64,000 nucleotides of DNA. It comes from Mesoplasma melaleucae (lineage in GTDB: Bacteria > Bacillota_I > Bacilli_A > Mycoplasmatales > Mycoplasmataceae). A program made the translations under genes and the position numbers. Below the pieces are notes generated by a model, which was not told the DNA's origin, ran no database searches, and worked only from the letters and a program-made list of their open reading frames with translations. Location of the stretch: positions 781,296 through 845,295 of the forward strand of contig NZ_CP024964.1 of the NCBI RefSeq assembly GCF_002804105.1. Reading direction: 5' to 3'. Below, piece after piece: positions 21,348 to 34,326 of this stretch. The stretch's first letter is position 1. Every line of letters begins with the position of its first letter.

Positions 21348-22238
21348 TTAAGCTTTTCCTTTGCATCTAAATCATCCAGTTAATTCGTTGAATGTTTCTT
21401 TTAATGCTTGGTATCCAGGATTTAATAATTTTCTTGGGTCAAATCCTTTTGCTTTATTATCTAAGTCTTTTCCAGCTTCTATGTATTTTCTTGTTGCATC
21501 TCTAAATGCTAATTGTAATTCAGTATTAACATTGATTTTTGAAATTCCCATTGAGATTGCTTTTTCAACTTGATCTTGAGGGATTCCACTTCCACCATGT
21601 AATACCATTGGCATTTTACATGCTGATTGTAAAGCTTCTAAAGTATCGAATGATAAACCTGTTCATCATTCTGGGTATTTACCGTGAATGTTTCCGATTC
21701 CTGCTGCTAGCATTGAAATTCCTGTTTTTGAAATTTCAGTTGCTTGAGTTGGGTCTCCTAATTCACCGTTTCCTACAACTCCATCTTCTTCTCCACCGAT
21801 TGATCCAATTTCAGCTTCAACTGAAATTTCGTGTTCATTAGCGAAAATTAATAATTCTTTAGTTTTAGCTAAGTTTTCTTCGTATGGTAAGTGTGATCCA
21901 TCAAACATAACTGATGAGTAACCAGCTAAAATACATTTTTTAGCCATTTCGATTGATTGTCCGTGGTCTAAGTGTAATGCAACTGGTACAGTAATGTTTA
22001 ATTCATCTAATAATCCATTAACCATTCCTACAACAGTAATTGGTCCACCCATGTATTTAATAGCACCTTCACTTGTTCCTAAGATAACTGGTGTATTTGA
22101 AGCTTGAGCTGCTTCTAAAATTGCTTTAGTTCATTCTAAGTTATTGATGTTAAAGTGACCGATTGCATATTTGTTTTCGTGTGCTGCTTTAACCATAGCT
22201 GTAGCATTAACTAATTTTTCATGATATAGTCTTGTCAT
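21348..22238 (-). CDS. fba: class II fructose-1,6-bisphosphate aldolase
   Basis: The 296-residue glycolytic enzyme cleaves fructose-1,6-bisphosphate. Zinc-binding and catalytic motifs are evident: VALHLDHGQS (His and Asp), SVMFDGSHLPYEEN, VEAEIGSIGGEEDG, GNIHGKYP and MVLHGGSGI, followed by KINVNTELQ, which binds phosphate. Codon use is less A/T-skewed than neighbours, as expected for a highly expressed gene. It is flanked by terminators and is probably a single transcription unit. Confidence 0.97.
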
Positions 22239-22318
22239 TTAATTTTCCTCTTTCTTTAAACTTCTATAAAATTATACAACTTTATAACTTTTAAAAAAAT
22301 AATTTTAATTTATCTGGG

Positions 22319-22560
22319 TAAATTGTTTATTTGGTGCAAAGTGCAAGATTTACAATTTCCAGTAGTAATTTACTGAAAAAATTGTATGTGAACGTCTTTT
22401 GTTACATTTATTTTATCATTTTTAATAAAAAAGCAACACAAAATAAAGAAATCGTTAAATTTTCATTTTTTGTACACAAGGTACTTTTATTTGTACATTT
22501 TATGTTGTTTTATCATGTCAATATATTTAGCAAACTTAGAATCAGCAAAAGCAATGACCA
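22319..22560 (-). mobile_element. ISLre2-type element remnant (end plus transposase C-terminus)
   Basis: Bases 22319-22450 repeat the element end at 6423-6560 with scattered differences. Bases 22488-22560 encode, on the minus strand, VVIAFADSKFAKYIDMIKQH followed by KMYK and a stop. This matches the C-terminus of the intact transposase (HIASINSKFSRYIDIFKQYK). The other about 440 codons are gone. The remnant abuts the broken rpiR-like gene, so deletion after an insertion is a likely history. Confidence 0.8.
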
Positions 22561-22609
22561 CATTTTAACTTCAATTTTATTTAAAAAATGGAAAAATATC
22601 CATTACTTG

Positions 22610-23415
22610 TTTTGCCATTTTCATTCTTCAATTACATCAACTTCAGGTAATATATTTTTTAGCATTTCCTTAAAAATCATTTCAATTGCTAAATTCATAC
22701 ATGCTTTTGAAGTAAAAGAGAATGATCTAAATTTTGCATCTGATGATGATACTTTAATACAAACATCAACTTTATCATTTCAATTATTTTCGAATTCACC
22801 AGTTAATAAAATAATTTTTATTTTCTTTGAAATCGCTTTTTCAATAAATTTTGATATTTCATTTTTATTCATTGAACAAGAAATTACTATTAATACGTCA
22901 TTTTTACTTATGAAATTTAAATTAATAATTTGTTGATGTCAGTCTAAACTTAACATTACATTTTTTCCAACTCTAGTTAATTTATATTCAAAAAGATATT
23001 TAAGTGAGTAATTCCCACAAAGAGATGCAATGTTTATTTTTTCTGCTTTTACTAATATATTTGAAGCTTTAATTATTTTATTATCATCAATATTATTTAA
23101 TGTGTTTGTTATATCCAATAACATTTTTTCTTTGTTATCAGATAAATTATTTTTTTTCGTAATTACTTTTAAAATATATTTTAATTTTTTTGTAAAGTTT
23201 TTCTTTAAAAGTTTTGTAATTACCTTGTGGATAAAGGTCATTTATAAATCTTGTTGTAGTTGGTTGAAAAGCTTTACTTACTTCTGCTAACTCAGTAATA
23301 CTTAAATCAAATTTATTATTTTTGTTATTTCTTTTATTATTGTTTCTGCTATTCTTTTTTGAGATTTTTGATCTTCTATGCTTGCTTTATAAACTTTTTC
23401 AATAATTAAAAAAAC
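22610..23415 (-). pseudogene. RpiR-family (HTH + SIS) transcription regulator, broken
   Basis: An AAAGGAGG ribosome binding site at 23411-23418 precedes a frame without a normal start codon: IIEKVYKASIEDQKSQKRIA. It shifts to FDLSITELAEVSKAFQPTTT, a helix-turn-helix of the RpiR type, and shifts again to a sugar-isomerase (SIS) domain with NIASLCGNYSLKYLFEYKL, DVLIVISCSMNKNEI and IKIILLTGEF. The C-terminus ends at an in-frame stop after EEWKWQNK. RpiR proteins sense sugar phosphates and regulate sugar uptake genes; here at least two frameshifts have disabled it. Confidence 0.75.
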
Positions 23416-23455
23416 CTCCTTTTACACAATAATGATATATCAAACATAAGGGTTT

Positions 23456-25057
23456 TTATTTATTTTTATTTATTATAGCCTCAACAAAACCTTTGAATAA
23501 CGGATTTGGTTTATTTGGTCTTGATGTAAATTCTGGATGAAACTGACTTCCTACAAAAAATGGGTGATTTCGTAATTCAATCATTTCAACCAATTTTTTC
23601 TCTTCATAAATTCCTGAGAATACTAATCCCTTTTCTTCTAAAACTTCTTTGTATGCATTATTAAATTCATATCTATGTCTATGTCTTTCAAACACTTCAT
23701 TAGTTCCATATAATTTTTCAATTAATGTTCCTTTTTTAATTGATGTTTTATAAGAAGCCCCTAATCTTAATGTTCCACCTAAATTTTGAACATCAATTCC
23801 TCTAATAAAATCAAAAATTGGTTTTGCACCTGAATTATCAAATTCTGTTGAGTTTGCTTCTGGTAAATTTAAAAAATCTCTAGCCATTGAAATGGTTGCA
23901 ACTTGCATTCCCAAACAAATACCTAAATAAGGAATGTTATTTTCTCTTGCATATTTTGAAGCTAAGATCATTCCTTCAATCCCACGGTCTCCAAAACCAC
24001 CAGGAACTAATATACCTTTGGCATTTTGTAAAACTTCTTTATAATTATTTTCATTTAGCTTGTCAGCTTGTATTCAATTAATTTTTAGTTTTCTATTAAA
24101 CTCATAACCTGAGATTTTTAATGATTCAATTACTGAAAGATATGCATCTTGTAATTCAATATATTTACCAACAAATGTAACTTCAAATTCTTCTTTTGAT
24201 TTATTAATTTTTTCAATAAATTTAATTCAAGAAGACATATCAGTTTTTTTAGTTTTAATTTGTAACTGGTCTAACACTAATCCATGTAAATTTTGTTTAT
24301 ACATTTCTAAAGGCACTTCATAAATTGATTCTTTATCAATTGCATCAATTACGTTATTAGTTGGAATATTACAAAATAAAGAAATTTTTTCTTTAATATC
24401 TTTTGAAGAATGCTTGTCTGTTCTTTGCACAATAATATCTGGTTGAATTCCTAAACTTAATAATTCTTTAACTGACATTTGAATTGGTTTAGTTTTATAT
24501 TCTTTTGAAGCACTTAAATATAATAGCAATGCAACATGAATGAATACAACATTTTCTTTTCCTTGTTCCATTCTAATTTGTCTAATAGCTTCTATAAAAG
24601 GTTGTGATTCGATATCTCCAACAGTTCCACCAATTTCTGAAATAATTACATCAGCTTCAGATGTTTTTGCTGCTTGATACACTTTGTTTTTGATTGAATC
24701 AGTAATATGAGGAACAACTTGAATTGTTTGCCCTCCTCAGTCTCCGCGTCTTTCAGCATTAATTGCTTCTAAATAAATTCGACCAGCTGATGTTGATGAC
24801 ATTTTTGTTAACTTTTCATCTATAAATCTTTCGTAGTGACCTAAATCTAAATCAGTTTCTCCACCATCATCTGTTACAAACACTTCTCCATGTTGATAAG
24901 GACTCATTGTGCCTGGATCCACGTTTAAATAAGGATCAAATTTTTGCATAAAAACTTTTAACCCACTTGCTTTTAATAAATTACCTAATGAACTAGCGGT
25001 AATTCCTTTTCCTAATCCTGAAACTACCCCACCTGTTACAAACACAAACTTTGCCAT
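23456..25057 (-). CDS. pyrG: CTP synthase
   Basis: The 533-residue enzyme aminates UTP to CTP with glutamine. The synthetase half starts [20 protein letters not shown], the diagnostic P-loop start, and includes [20 protein letters not shown]. The glutamine amidotransferase half has PGGFGDRG, the nucleophile motif YLGICLGMQ and the His-Glu pair in [13 protein letters not shown] for this reaction must come from salvage, linking it to uraA at 35075-36475. The gene follows the rpoE terminator and seems to be transcribed on its own. Confidence 0.97.
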
Positions 25058-25089
25058 AATTGTTTACTCCTTTTTTTAAAAAAAATAAA

Positions 25090-25122
25090 AAAGTTGCTAA
25101 AACATAAAAGTCGCAACTTTAT
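25090..25122 (-). terminator. terminator after rpoE
   Basis: AAAGTTGC and GCAACTTT form an 8-bp stem around a 16-base loop, followed on the minus strand by TTTTATTTTTTT. In many Firmicutes pyrG is controlled by attenuation after rpoE, but no extra structure or C-run supports that here. Confidence 0.65.
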
Positions 25123-25138
25123 TTTTAAATATTATATA

Positions 25139-25546
25139 TTAATCTTCATCCTCATCAAAATAAACTATTGTTGAATCATCATCTTCTTCTTCAACAAAAA
25201 GATCATCATATACTGCAGGATCTTCATCATCTTCATCCACGATAGTTGGTTCTTCAGTATCATCATCAGAATCAACTTTTTTTTTCTTAATAGGTTTAGA
25301 GTCAAATTTTTTCTTAACGTCTTCAATTTTTGAATCGTCGCTTAATCCTCATTCACCTTTTGTAGAAAGGGCGAACCTTACATCAAGTACTAAATCACTG
25401 TATAGATCAGCAATCGCTTCGCTTTCATCATTTTTATGATTGACTGCTTTATTTTTGATAGCATGTCAAATGACCATTAATTTAACTGGATTTTTACGCT
25501 TTTTCAAAAATTCATAAGCTAAATCAATATTTGATAAACTTTGCAT
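25139..25546 (-). CDS. rpoE: RNA polymerase delta subunit
   Basis: The 135-residue protein has the N-terminal HARE-HTH domain of the delta subunit (IDLAYEFLKKRKNPVKLMVI, then SDLVLDVRFALSTKGEWGLS). The C-terminal half, about residues 85-135, is almost entirely Asp and Glu, the polyanionic tail that recycles RNA polymerase. The order rpoE-pyrG is conserved in low-GC Gram-positives and supports the call. Confidence 0.93.
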
Positions 25547-25569
25547 TTTATTCACCCTTACTTTCTTAT

Positions 25570-26778
25570 CTACATTACTTCTTTTGGGAAAAAGTATTTT
25601 TTAACTATTTTTTCTTCTTCAATTTGTTTAACTGTGTTAGCTAATAAACTAAACTTAGTTAATGATTTAACAACATTATTTTTATCAATTATATAAATTG
25701 TCTGATCTTTACCATCAATTAGTCCATCTTTATAAATACTTGGTCTTTTGATTTTAGGTTCAATAAAGTAGTATTTCAATTCTTTACCTTCTTCTTTTAG
25801 TAAAGCTTTAATTTCTCTAATTTTAAATTCATCTGCTTCTTTTAATTTCAAGAAATTTCTATTAAATATTCTTGATGATAAATCACTTAAGATATGATCA
25901 TTTTCATTCTTACAATTTTTGATGATATCAACCATTGTAAAATCATCTAAAATTAAGTATAAATCTATTGGAATATTTTTTCCATCAAAAATATAATTAA
26001 AATAATATTTTATTCTTGAATCTTTAAAATCAAATCCATCATTATTTAAATCAACAATTCTTTCAAATCAACTAACTAGTGTAACATCAAAAGCTATTGA
26101 TATAGTATGTTCATAAACTTGTTTGTACATAAGGTATCTTCCAAGCAAGTATGATTCAATTGCATGAATTGTTTTTTTAGGGAAAACAATTTTATTATCT
26201 ACTATTCTTACATTTCTAATTAAAAATTCAGTATCAACTGAAACATAGTTTACTCCACAATAATATGAATCTCTCATTAGATAATCAATTCGATCTGCAT
26301 CTAATTGACTGCTAACTAATAAATTTAAAACCTTATTTGGATATTTACCTTCTAAAATAGCAATTACATCTTCAGGATTTACTTTATGTTTTTTCAATAT
26401 TTTTGCAATATTTCCATTGGGGTTTTTGATAATATCAGCACTATACTCTTCATGACTTCTTTTAGTTATTTTTTCAAAAGTATGTGAAAATGGTCCATGA
26501 CCAATATCATGCATTAATCCTGCTAGTAAAACAATTTTTTTCTCTTTATCAGAAATCTTAGCAAAATTAGGAGTTTGCAAAAATTGATAAATAATATGAT
26601 AAACTCCAATACAATGAGTAAATCTTGTATGTGAAGCTCCTGCATAAGCATATTGAGCTCCTCCTAGTTGAAGAACTCTTCTTAAACGTTGCATTTCAGG
26701 TGAATTAATAATTTCTATGAATATTTCATCATAAATAAAAATATCACCGTGCACACTATCTCTAAAAACTTTTTCCAT
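25570..26778 (-). CDS. HD-domain phosphohydrolase (dGTPase-like)
   Basis: The 402-residue cytoplasmic protein has the metal motif of HD phosphohydrolases: HTRFTHCIGVYH, LMHDIGHGPFSHTFE, then a distal Asp in SSQLDADRIDYLMRDS. This arrangement matches the YwfO/SAMHD1-like dNTP triphosphohydrolase group. The true substrate is unknown; a role in balancing dNTP pools is an inference. It sits between gltX (12 bases upstream) and rpoE and is probably cotranscribed with both. Confidence 0.88.
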
Positions 26779-26789
26779 AAAAACACCGC

Positions 26790-28256
<1,467 letters not shown>

Positions 28257-28285
28257 TTAAAACTTTATTTATTTTACCAATTTAT

Positions 28286-30098
28286 TTATTTATTTTGTTT
28301 TGTTTTGGATTTTTCATCTTTAAGTTTAGCTGCTTTTTTGCCTTCTTTTACAATTTTGTTTTGATTTTGTTTTTCTGTTTTTAATTCTAATTTTTCTTGT
28401 TTAGCCTTAGCTTGTTTTTCACGCTTTTCAACAATCTTAGTTAATTGTTTCTCTGAAACTAATTCAGTGCCTTCTTCAAATAGACCTTCATCTTTTGCAA
28501 CTAATGTGGCAGCAAATACACTACCAGTAACGTTAGTTGCTGTTCTTCCCATGTCAAATAGTCCATCAATTGCTCCAAAGATAGCATACACAGGCGCAAA
28601 GTAAGCTCCAAATCCAATTCCATTTAAAACTGCTGATGTAACAACTGTGGCTGTTCCTGGAACTCCTGCAATTCCAATACTTGCTACTATTGTTGTAAAT
28701 AATCCTAAAATAAAGAACGCAAATACATTCATTTCTGCAACTGATTCAGATCCTGTATATAGTACAGAAGTAATTAATCCTGCTTGAACTCCAGCACAGG
28801 CTACTAAACCAAGTGATGTTGATAACGGTGCTACAATACTTGTTACTTTATCTTTTATTTTCATTTCGTTTGTTAAAGTATCCATAGTAACTGGTAGTGT
28901 TGCATTTGATGATTGTGTTGAGAATCCTTGAATTAAAGGTTTTCATGCATGTTTTCATCATGCAGCAACATTTACTCCAGATAAGAATAATACTAAAGTC
29001 ATTACTCCTAACATAATAAATATTCCAACATATCCTATTGCTAAGATTAATCCAATTGATGCTAGTGCTCCAATTGCTCTTGTTGTAATTGCTGTTGTTA
29101 ACATTGCCATAACAGCTAAAGGCATAATTTTCATAAATGTCATTAAGATTGACATAACAATATCTCAAGCTCTATCGATAACATTCATTAAATTATCCAT
29201 TGATTCTGGATGTTTTTTTCTTACAAATGTTGTTGCATACCCAATTAATGCAGCTAAAACAATAACAGGTATAATTGCTGTTGCTGATAGTGTTGCTATA
29301 AAGTTTGATGGAATGTATCCTCAAACAATTTCAGGTAAAGCTTTTGAATCAGTTCTTCCTGATCCTCCAGGAATATGTTGATCAAAGTTTAATCCTTTAC
29401 CGATTTTTAATAAATGCCCAATTCAGAATGTAATTGTAAATGCAATTGCAACATTAATTAAAAGAATCGCTACTGCTTTTCCTGATATTCTTCCTAAACC
29501 TTTTGATCCAGGTCTTGCTACAACTCTAAAAATTGCAATAAACACAATTGGGATTGTAATTAATAAAATACCATTAATAAATATTTGTTTTAACATTGAT
29601 GCTCAAACATTAAATTCAATAATTCAATCAATTCCTGATTTAATTTCTGCATTTATTGTTAAACCTTCAAATGCTAGTTTGTCTGCTCCAGCATTAATGT
29701 AAAGCATCATTGATTTAGCTAATTCAGATACATTGTTTGAAGTTAAAACATTTTTTGCTAGTGCTTGTGCAACTGTCATTACTTCTTTATCAGGTTTAAT
29801 ATAATAACTTGAAATGTCTAATCATGAACCATCTACTAGTGCTCAAACTGCATTTCCTTTATGTGAAAATCATGATCCACCAGGGAATTCAATGATTGTT
29901 TGAATAACAACCCCAAAAATTAATCCGATTGTCATTCCAATTAAAATTCTATATACAAATTTTATTTTTATTTGTTTCAATCCATACCAAAACCCACCCA
30001 TTAAACCGAAGAACAATAGAATCGCTACAAGTGATTGTCATGTGCTTATGCTTAAAAAGTTTTGAAGGAAAGTTTCTTTAAAACTACTTAATAACATT
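28286..30098 (-). CDS. sodium:dicarboxylate (DAACS) symporter, apparent frameshift near the N-terminus
   Basis: The protein of about 600 residues is a DAACS-family secondary transporter, with about eight membrane helices, a Ser-rich re-entrant loop (GFSTQSSNATLPVT) and a second loop region (GVPGTATVVTSAVLNGIGFG). The substrate is probably a dicarboxylic amino acid or related acid. A Lys-rich tail of about 55 residues ends the protein. The best start, ATG at 30098 with GAGGAAATTAA before it, is one base out of frame with the rest. Removing one A from the five-A run opposite 30060-30064 restores MLLSSFKETFLQ to NFLSISTWQSLV. It is a real lesion, a slippage site, or a sequencing slip; the rest of the frame is intact. 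Confidence 0.8.
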
Positions 30099-30113
30099 TA
30101 ATTTCCTCTTTTT

Positions 30114-31442
30114 TTATATTAATTTACTTAATGCAATGTGGATGATATCTGTTGTTCTTGAGAACGGTGGTGAATATGGTAAATCAATTTGTTCTAACGC
30201 TTCATCAACTTTAGTTCTTGCTCAAATAATTCCAACAAGTCCATATATTCTTAAAACTGATTTATTTTTACCTATCATTTGCACATTTATAATTTCTTTT
30301 GTTTCAATATCCATGATTATTTTAAGTCATAGATCTGTTTGATCTTTTACATAATTTGTATGATCTTTATCTTTTATTAAAATTTCTTTTGTTTCAATTT
30401 TATTTGTTTCGATAAACATTTTGTTTTCGCCGCTTCTTGCTAGTTCCAAATCAAAAAATCTAATAATTGTTGTTCCCAAAGCTCCAACAAATTTACTTGT
30501 TTTAGTTTTATTAATATTATTTGCAATGATTTTTGCTTGTTTATTAGCAACAGTTGCTAAATAAAATGTTCTATTATTTTTATATAAATAACTTAAACTG
30601 CTACAACAATCTCCACCAGCATAAACATTTGGGATGTTGGTTTCACAATATTCATTTATTTTAATTGCACCATTGTTTTCTAATTCTAATTCTGTATTTT
30701 TTAAGAACTTTGTATTTGGTAAAACACCAATACTTAAGATTACAATATCACAATTAATAATTTCACTCTTAATTGTTTTAGCTCCGCAAACATTATTATT
30801 AGCATCTTTAATAAATTCTACAATTTCATTCTCTTTATAAAGATCAATATTTTTATTTTTAATCTCTTCTTCAACTAATTTTGAAAATTCTTCATCAAAT
30901 AAATTTTTAAGAACTCTATCTGCTTTTTCAATAATTGCAATATTTGCTTTTGTTGCGTGTTTTATATTTTCGACCATTTCTAAACCAATAAGTCCTGAAC
31001 CTATTACCAATACTTTGCTTTGATCAGTTATTGCATTTATAATAACAATTGCATCTTCTTTTGAATTAACTGTAAATATATTATTAGCATCAATGTTTTT
31101 AATTGGCGGTGTAATTGGTTTAGCTCCAACAGCAATAACTAAATTATCATAGCTGATATTTTCGTCTTCAAAATTAATTACTTTATTTTTAAAATCAATT
31201 TTATGCGCAGATTTTTTAGTTAAAACCCTTATGCCTGTCTCTTCAAAGTTTTCAACTTTTCTTGCAATCAATGTTTCTGGATTGTCAAAATTACGACCAA
31301 CATAATATGGAATACCACATGCCCCAAGTGAAACATATTCTTTATCTTGAATTACGATTATTTCATGTTTTTCATCTAATCTTTTTAGTTTAGCCGCAAC
31401 TCCCATACCTGTTGTAGAACCACCAATGATAATTGTTTTCAT
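30114..31442 (-). CDS. FAD-dependent pyridine nucleotide-disulfide oxidoreductase (CoA-disulfide reductase / NADH oxidase family)
   Basis: The 442-residue flavoprotein has an N-terminal FAD-binding region (IIIGGSTTGMGVAAKLKRLD), the redox-active Cys in SLGACGIPYYVG, an NAD(P)-binding GSGLIGLEMVE and a second FAD motif NVYAGGDCC. The Cys-x-x-P-Y arrangement marks the CoA-disulfide reductase/water-forming NADH oxidase group; which of the two it is cannot be told from sequence. Likely roles are oxygen removal and thiol balance. TGA codons are read through near the C-terminus, which ends at 30114. Confidence 0.87.
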
Positions 31443-31619
31443 TTTGTCTCCTTTAAAGAATTATTATTTATTATAAACCTATTTTCTCAAAAGTAAAAAA
31501 TTATGATAAAACTATAGTTTTATTTATTAATAATATATATAGGCCATTTTAAAAAAATAATTTTTTGTTGAAATTTTAGTTTTAAAAGGTTTTAATTGTT
31601 AAATGAAAGAAGTGTGAGT
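31443..31619. promoter_or_regulatory. divergent promoter region between the oxidoreductase and topA
   Basis: This spacer separates the only intact plus-strand gene from its minus-strand neighbour. It is extremely A/T-rich, with a palindrome TAAAACTATAGTTTTA at 31509-31524 and TATATATA-type sequence at 31530-31545 that could serve as -10 elements. No exact promoter can be fixed. Confidence 0.45.
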
Positions 31620-33539
31620 ATGACAAAATATCTAGTATTACTTGAATCGCCATCAAAAGTTGAAAAAATTAAATATTACTTAGAAAAAAACTTTCCAGAT
31701 GACTCTTTTGAAGTTTTAGCCAGTGGTGGACATATTAATAGAATTGTTGACTCTGGTCCTTGAGGATTAGGAATTGATTTAAAAACAATGACACCATCAT
31801 TTAAAATCGAACCTTCAAAGAAAAAGAATGTTGATGAAATTGTTAAAGCTGGTAAAAGCGCAGATAAAATTATTCTTGCTTCCGATCCTGACCGTGAGGG
31901 AGAAGCTATTGCATGACACCTTGCTAATTTATTTATAAAAGATAATAAAGAAATTAAAAGAATTACTTTCAATGAAATTACAGAAACTGCTATCATAAAA
32001 GCATTTGGCAAAATGCGAAATATTGACATGGATTTAGTTAATGCTCAATTATCAAGACAAATGTTAGATAAAATAATTGGATATATGATTTCTAACTCAC
32101 TACAAAAAAGTACAGGTTTATTAAGTGCTGGTAGGGTTCAAACTCCTGCATTAAAAATCTTAGTAGACAGAGACAAAATAATTAAAGCCTTTGTTGAAAC
32201 AGTTTATAAAAAGATTTTTGTTATTGATGAAAAAACTAATGTTAAACTTGCTTTATACAAAGACGATAACAACATAGTTGTTAATGATCAAAAAACATAT
32301 TACATTTCTGAAGCACAATCTAAAGTTATTCAAAACAACTTAGGTGAAAATTATAAATGTACAAAGTATAAAGCAAAAGAATTTGAAGTTAGAAGTTTTA
32401 AGCCATACTCAACTGCAAGTTTATTACAAGATGGATTTAGTAAATTAAGAATGAGTGCTGCACAAATTACTGTTGCTGCACAAAAATTATATGAAGCCGG
32501 ACTAATAACTTATATTAGAACTGATTCAAACAAATACTCAAATGATTTTATTGCTGAAGCTAAAAAATTTATTAATACTAATTTCAAAGGTGATTTATTT
32601 AAAGAAGCAGTTCCTGTGAGAACACAAGCAAATGCTCAAGAAGCCCATGAATCAATAAGACCAACAGATTTAAATCAAAGACCTGAATCTATCTCTTCTC
32701 AAATTGAAGACAAAAACATGATTAGAATTTATAACTTAATTTGATGAAATACTGTTAAGTCATTAATGAAAGGTCCAAGTGGTTTCTACCACAACTGAAC
32801 TTTCTGAAATAATGGTTATGAATTTAAACAAAGTTGAAAAGAAGTTCTAGATCTTGGTTATAACAAATTAGATAAATTTGAAACTGATGAAGATGTTGAA
32901 CTTGATGAAAATTATGATGAAATTTCAAAAGATGATGAAATAAAACCACCTTTTAAATTTAGCGAAAATTATGTTTTTTCAATTGATAAAAGCGCCATTG
33001 TTATGGAAGACGCAAAAACTTTACCACCAAGAATGTTTAATCAAGCTAGTTTAGTAAAAGAATTAAAAGATTTAGGAATTGGTAGACCTTCAACTTATAC
33101 TCCAACACTTTCAAAACTAAAAGAACGTGAATACGCTATACCTCATAGAGGTAAACCTTTTGAAGTTACTTATAAAGGTTATCAAGCAGAAGAATTTTTA
33201 TATGAAAAATATCAAGACCTCTTTAATTTAAATTACACTGCAAAAATGGAAGAAAATCTTGATGAAATTGCAGAAGGAAAATTTGATTATAAGGATTGAA
33301 TTAAAAATGTTTATGAAGATTTAAGTGTTTCTGTAAAAGGGCAAATTCAAGAAGCCAAAACAAGTGATCTTAAATGTCCTAGATGTCACGAAGGAAGTTT
33401 AGTTTTCATTAAATCAAAATTTGGTAGAGGGCGTGGTTGCTCTAATTTCACTACTACAAAATGTGGATATCGTGAATATGAACAAAAAGATGGAACATGA
33501 TTAGAATATGTACCTAAACCAAAAGAAGAAAAAAAATAG
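31620..33539 (+). CDS. topA: DNA topoisomerase I
   Basis: The 639-residue type IA topoisomerase relaxes negative supercoils. The TOPRIM domain starts YLVLLESPSKVEKIKYYLEK and has LASDPDREGEAIAWH with the acidic triad. The active-site Tyr is in AGLITYIRTDS. The C-terminus carries a zinc-finger repeat (CPRCHEGSLVF, then GCSNFTTTKCGYREY). It is transcribed toward the origin, opposite to all other intact genes here. ATG at 31620 follows a GAAGTGTGAGT site, weaker than usual. Confidence 0.96.
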
Positions 33540-33562
33540 AAATGCATTTGCTTTCTATTTTT
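33533..33562 (+). terminator. bidirectional terminator between topA and the convergent gene
   Basis: AATAGAAA and TTTCTATT form a stem that overlaps the topA stop codon and is followed by a T-run on the plus strand and a run of T residues on the minus strand. It serves both convergent genes. Confidence 0.7.
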
Positions 33563-33566
33563 TTTA

Positions 33567-34247
33567 CTATTTTAATGATTTTAAAATTTCAAGTACTTTT
33601 TTCATTTCATTAATTGCTTGTTCTTTAGTATTTTCATCAATTAAATAAATTGATTTATTTTCATTATTGCAGTTTATTACAAAATAATTTTGCAATTCTA
33701 ATCCTGAAAATTTTACTTGCTTAAATCTTTCGTTTAAAAGTTCATTATATAAAACTAATTGTAAAGCTTCTTTATTTTTAGCTAGTAGTTTTGTTGTTTT
33801 GATATCGCCAATTACATATTTTCCTAATTTTGTATTAATTAATAAAATATCTAATGTACCAACATAATTTTTACCAACCATTGATAACTCACTAATGATT
33901 TCTCATCCTTCTGATTCTGGATAGTCTACACTGATCTTATTTAAAACTCATAATAATCAATCTTTCATTTCTGCATGTGTGTTAATTCCACAACATTCTA
34001 TTTCAATTTTATCTTTAATAAAATTTTCAGCAATTTTATGAAGGTGTAATTTCCTATTTATTGCATTCTCTAAAATTGATCTTCCTTGTTCTGTGTTTGA
34101 AAATGAGGTGTCAAAAATATGTTGTGGTAAAAGTTCAATTAATTTAGAAACACTTGGTTTGTCTACTTGGATGCCATCTAAGTAATATGTATGTGTTCTT
34201 TCGTCAATTAAAATATCTCTTTTTAAAATACTTTCACATTTCCTCAT
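33567..34247 (-). CDS. PD-(D/E)XK nuclease-superfamily protein
   Basis: The 226-residue protein has a RecB-like nuclease core: a conserved Glu region near SELSMVGKNYVGTLDILLIN and the metal-site pair VIGDIKTTKLL (D-x-K), followed by QLVLYNELLNERF, the QxxxY motif of the RecB/Cas4-like group. The N-terminus (about 100 residues) is helical and unmatched. No helicase neighbour is present, so its substrate is unclear. The ATG at 34247 is chosen because AAGGACGG lies about 9 bases upstream; a GTG at 34256 is too close to it. A degraded relative lies at 12794-13451. Confidence 0.75.
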
Positions 34248-34326
34248 AAAAAACACCGTCCTTGACTTTTATTATACAAAAAAAGAGTAAAATTTATTAA
34301 AATCAATTGAAAGTGTGAAAAATAAT

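Noticed and set aside
22331..22936. 201-codon plus-strand open frame across the IS remnant and rpiR pseudogene
   Set aside because: Its minus-strand complement contains the transposase C-terminus and the SIS domain; the plus-strand translation is a hydrophobic shadow.
25090..25139. CTP-sensing reiterative attenuator between rpoE and pyrG
   Set aside because: The B. subtilis type needs a GGGC start and an attenuator ahead of pyrG; here there is only an ordinary terminator for rpoE.
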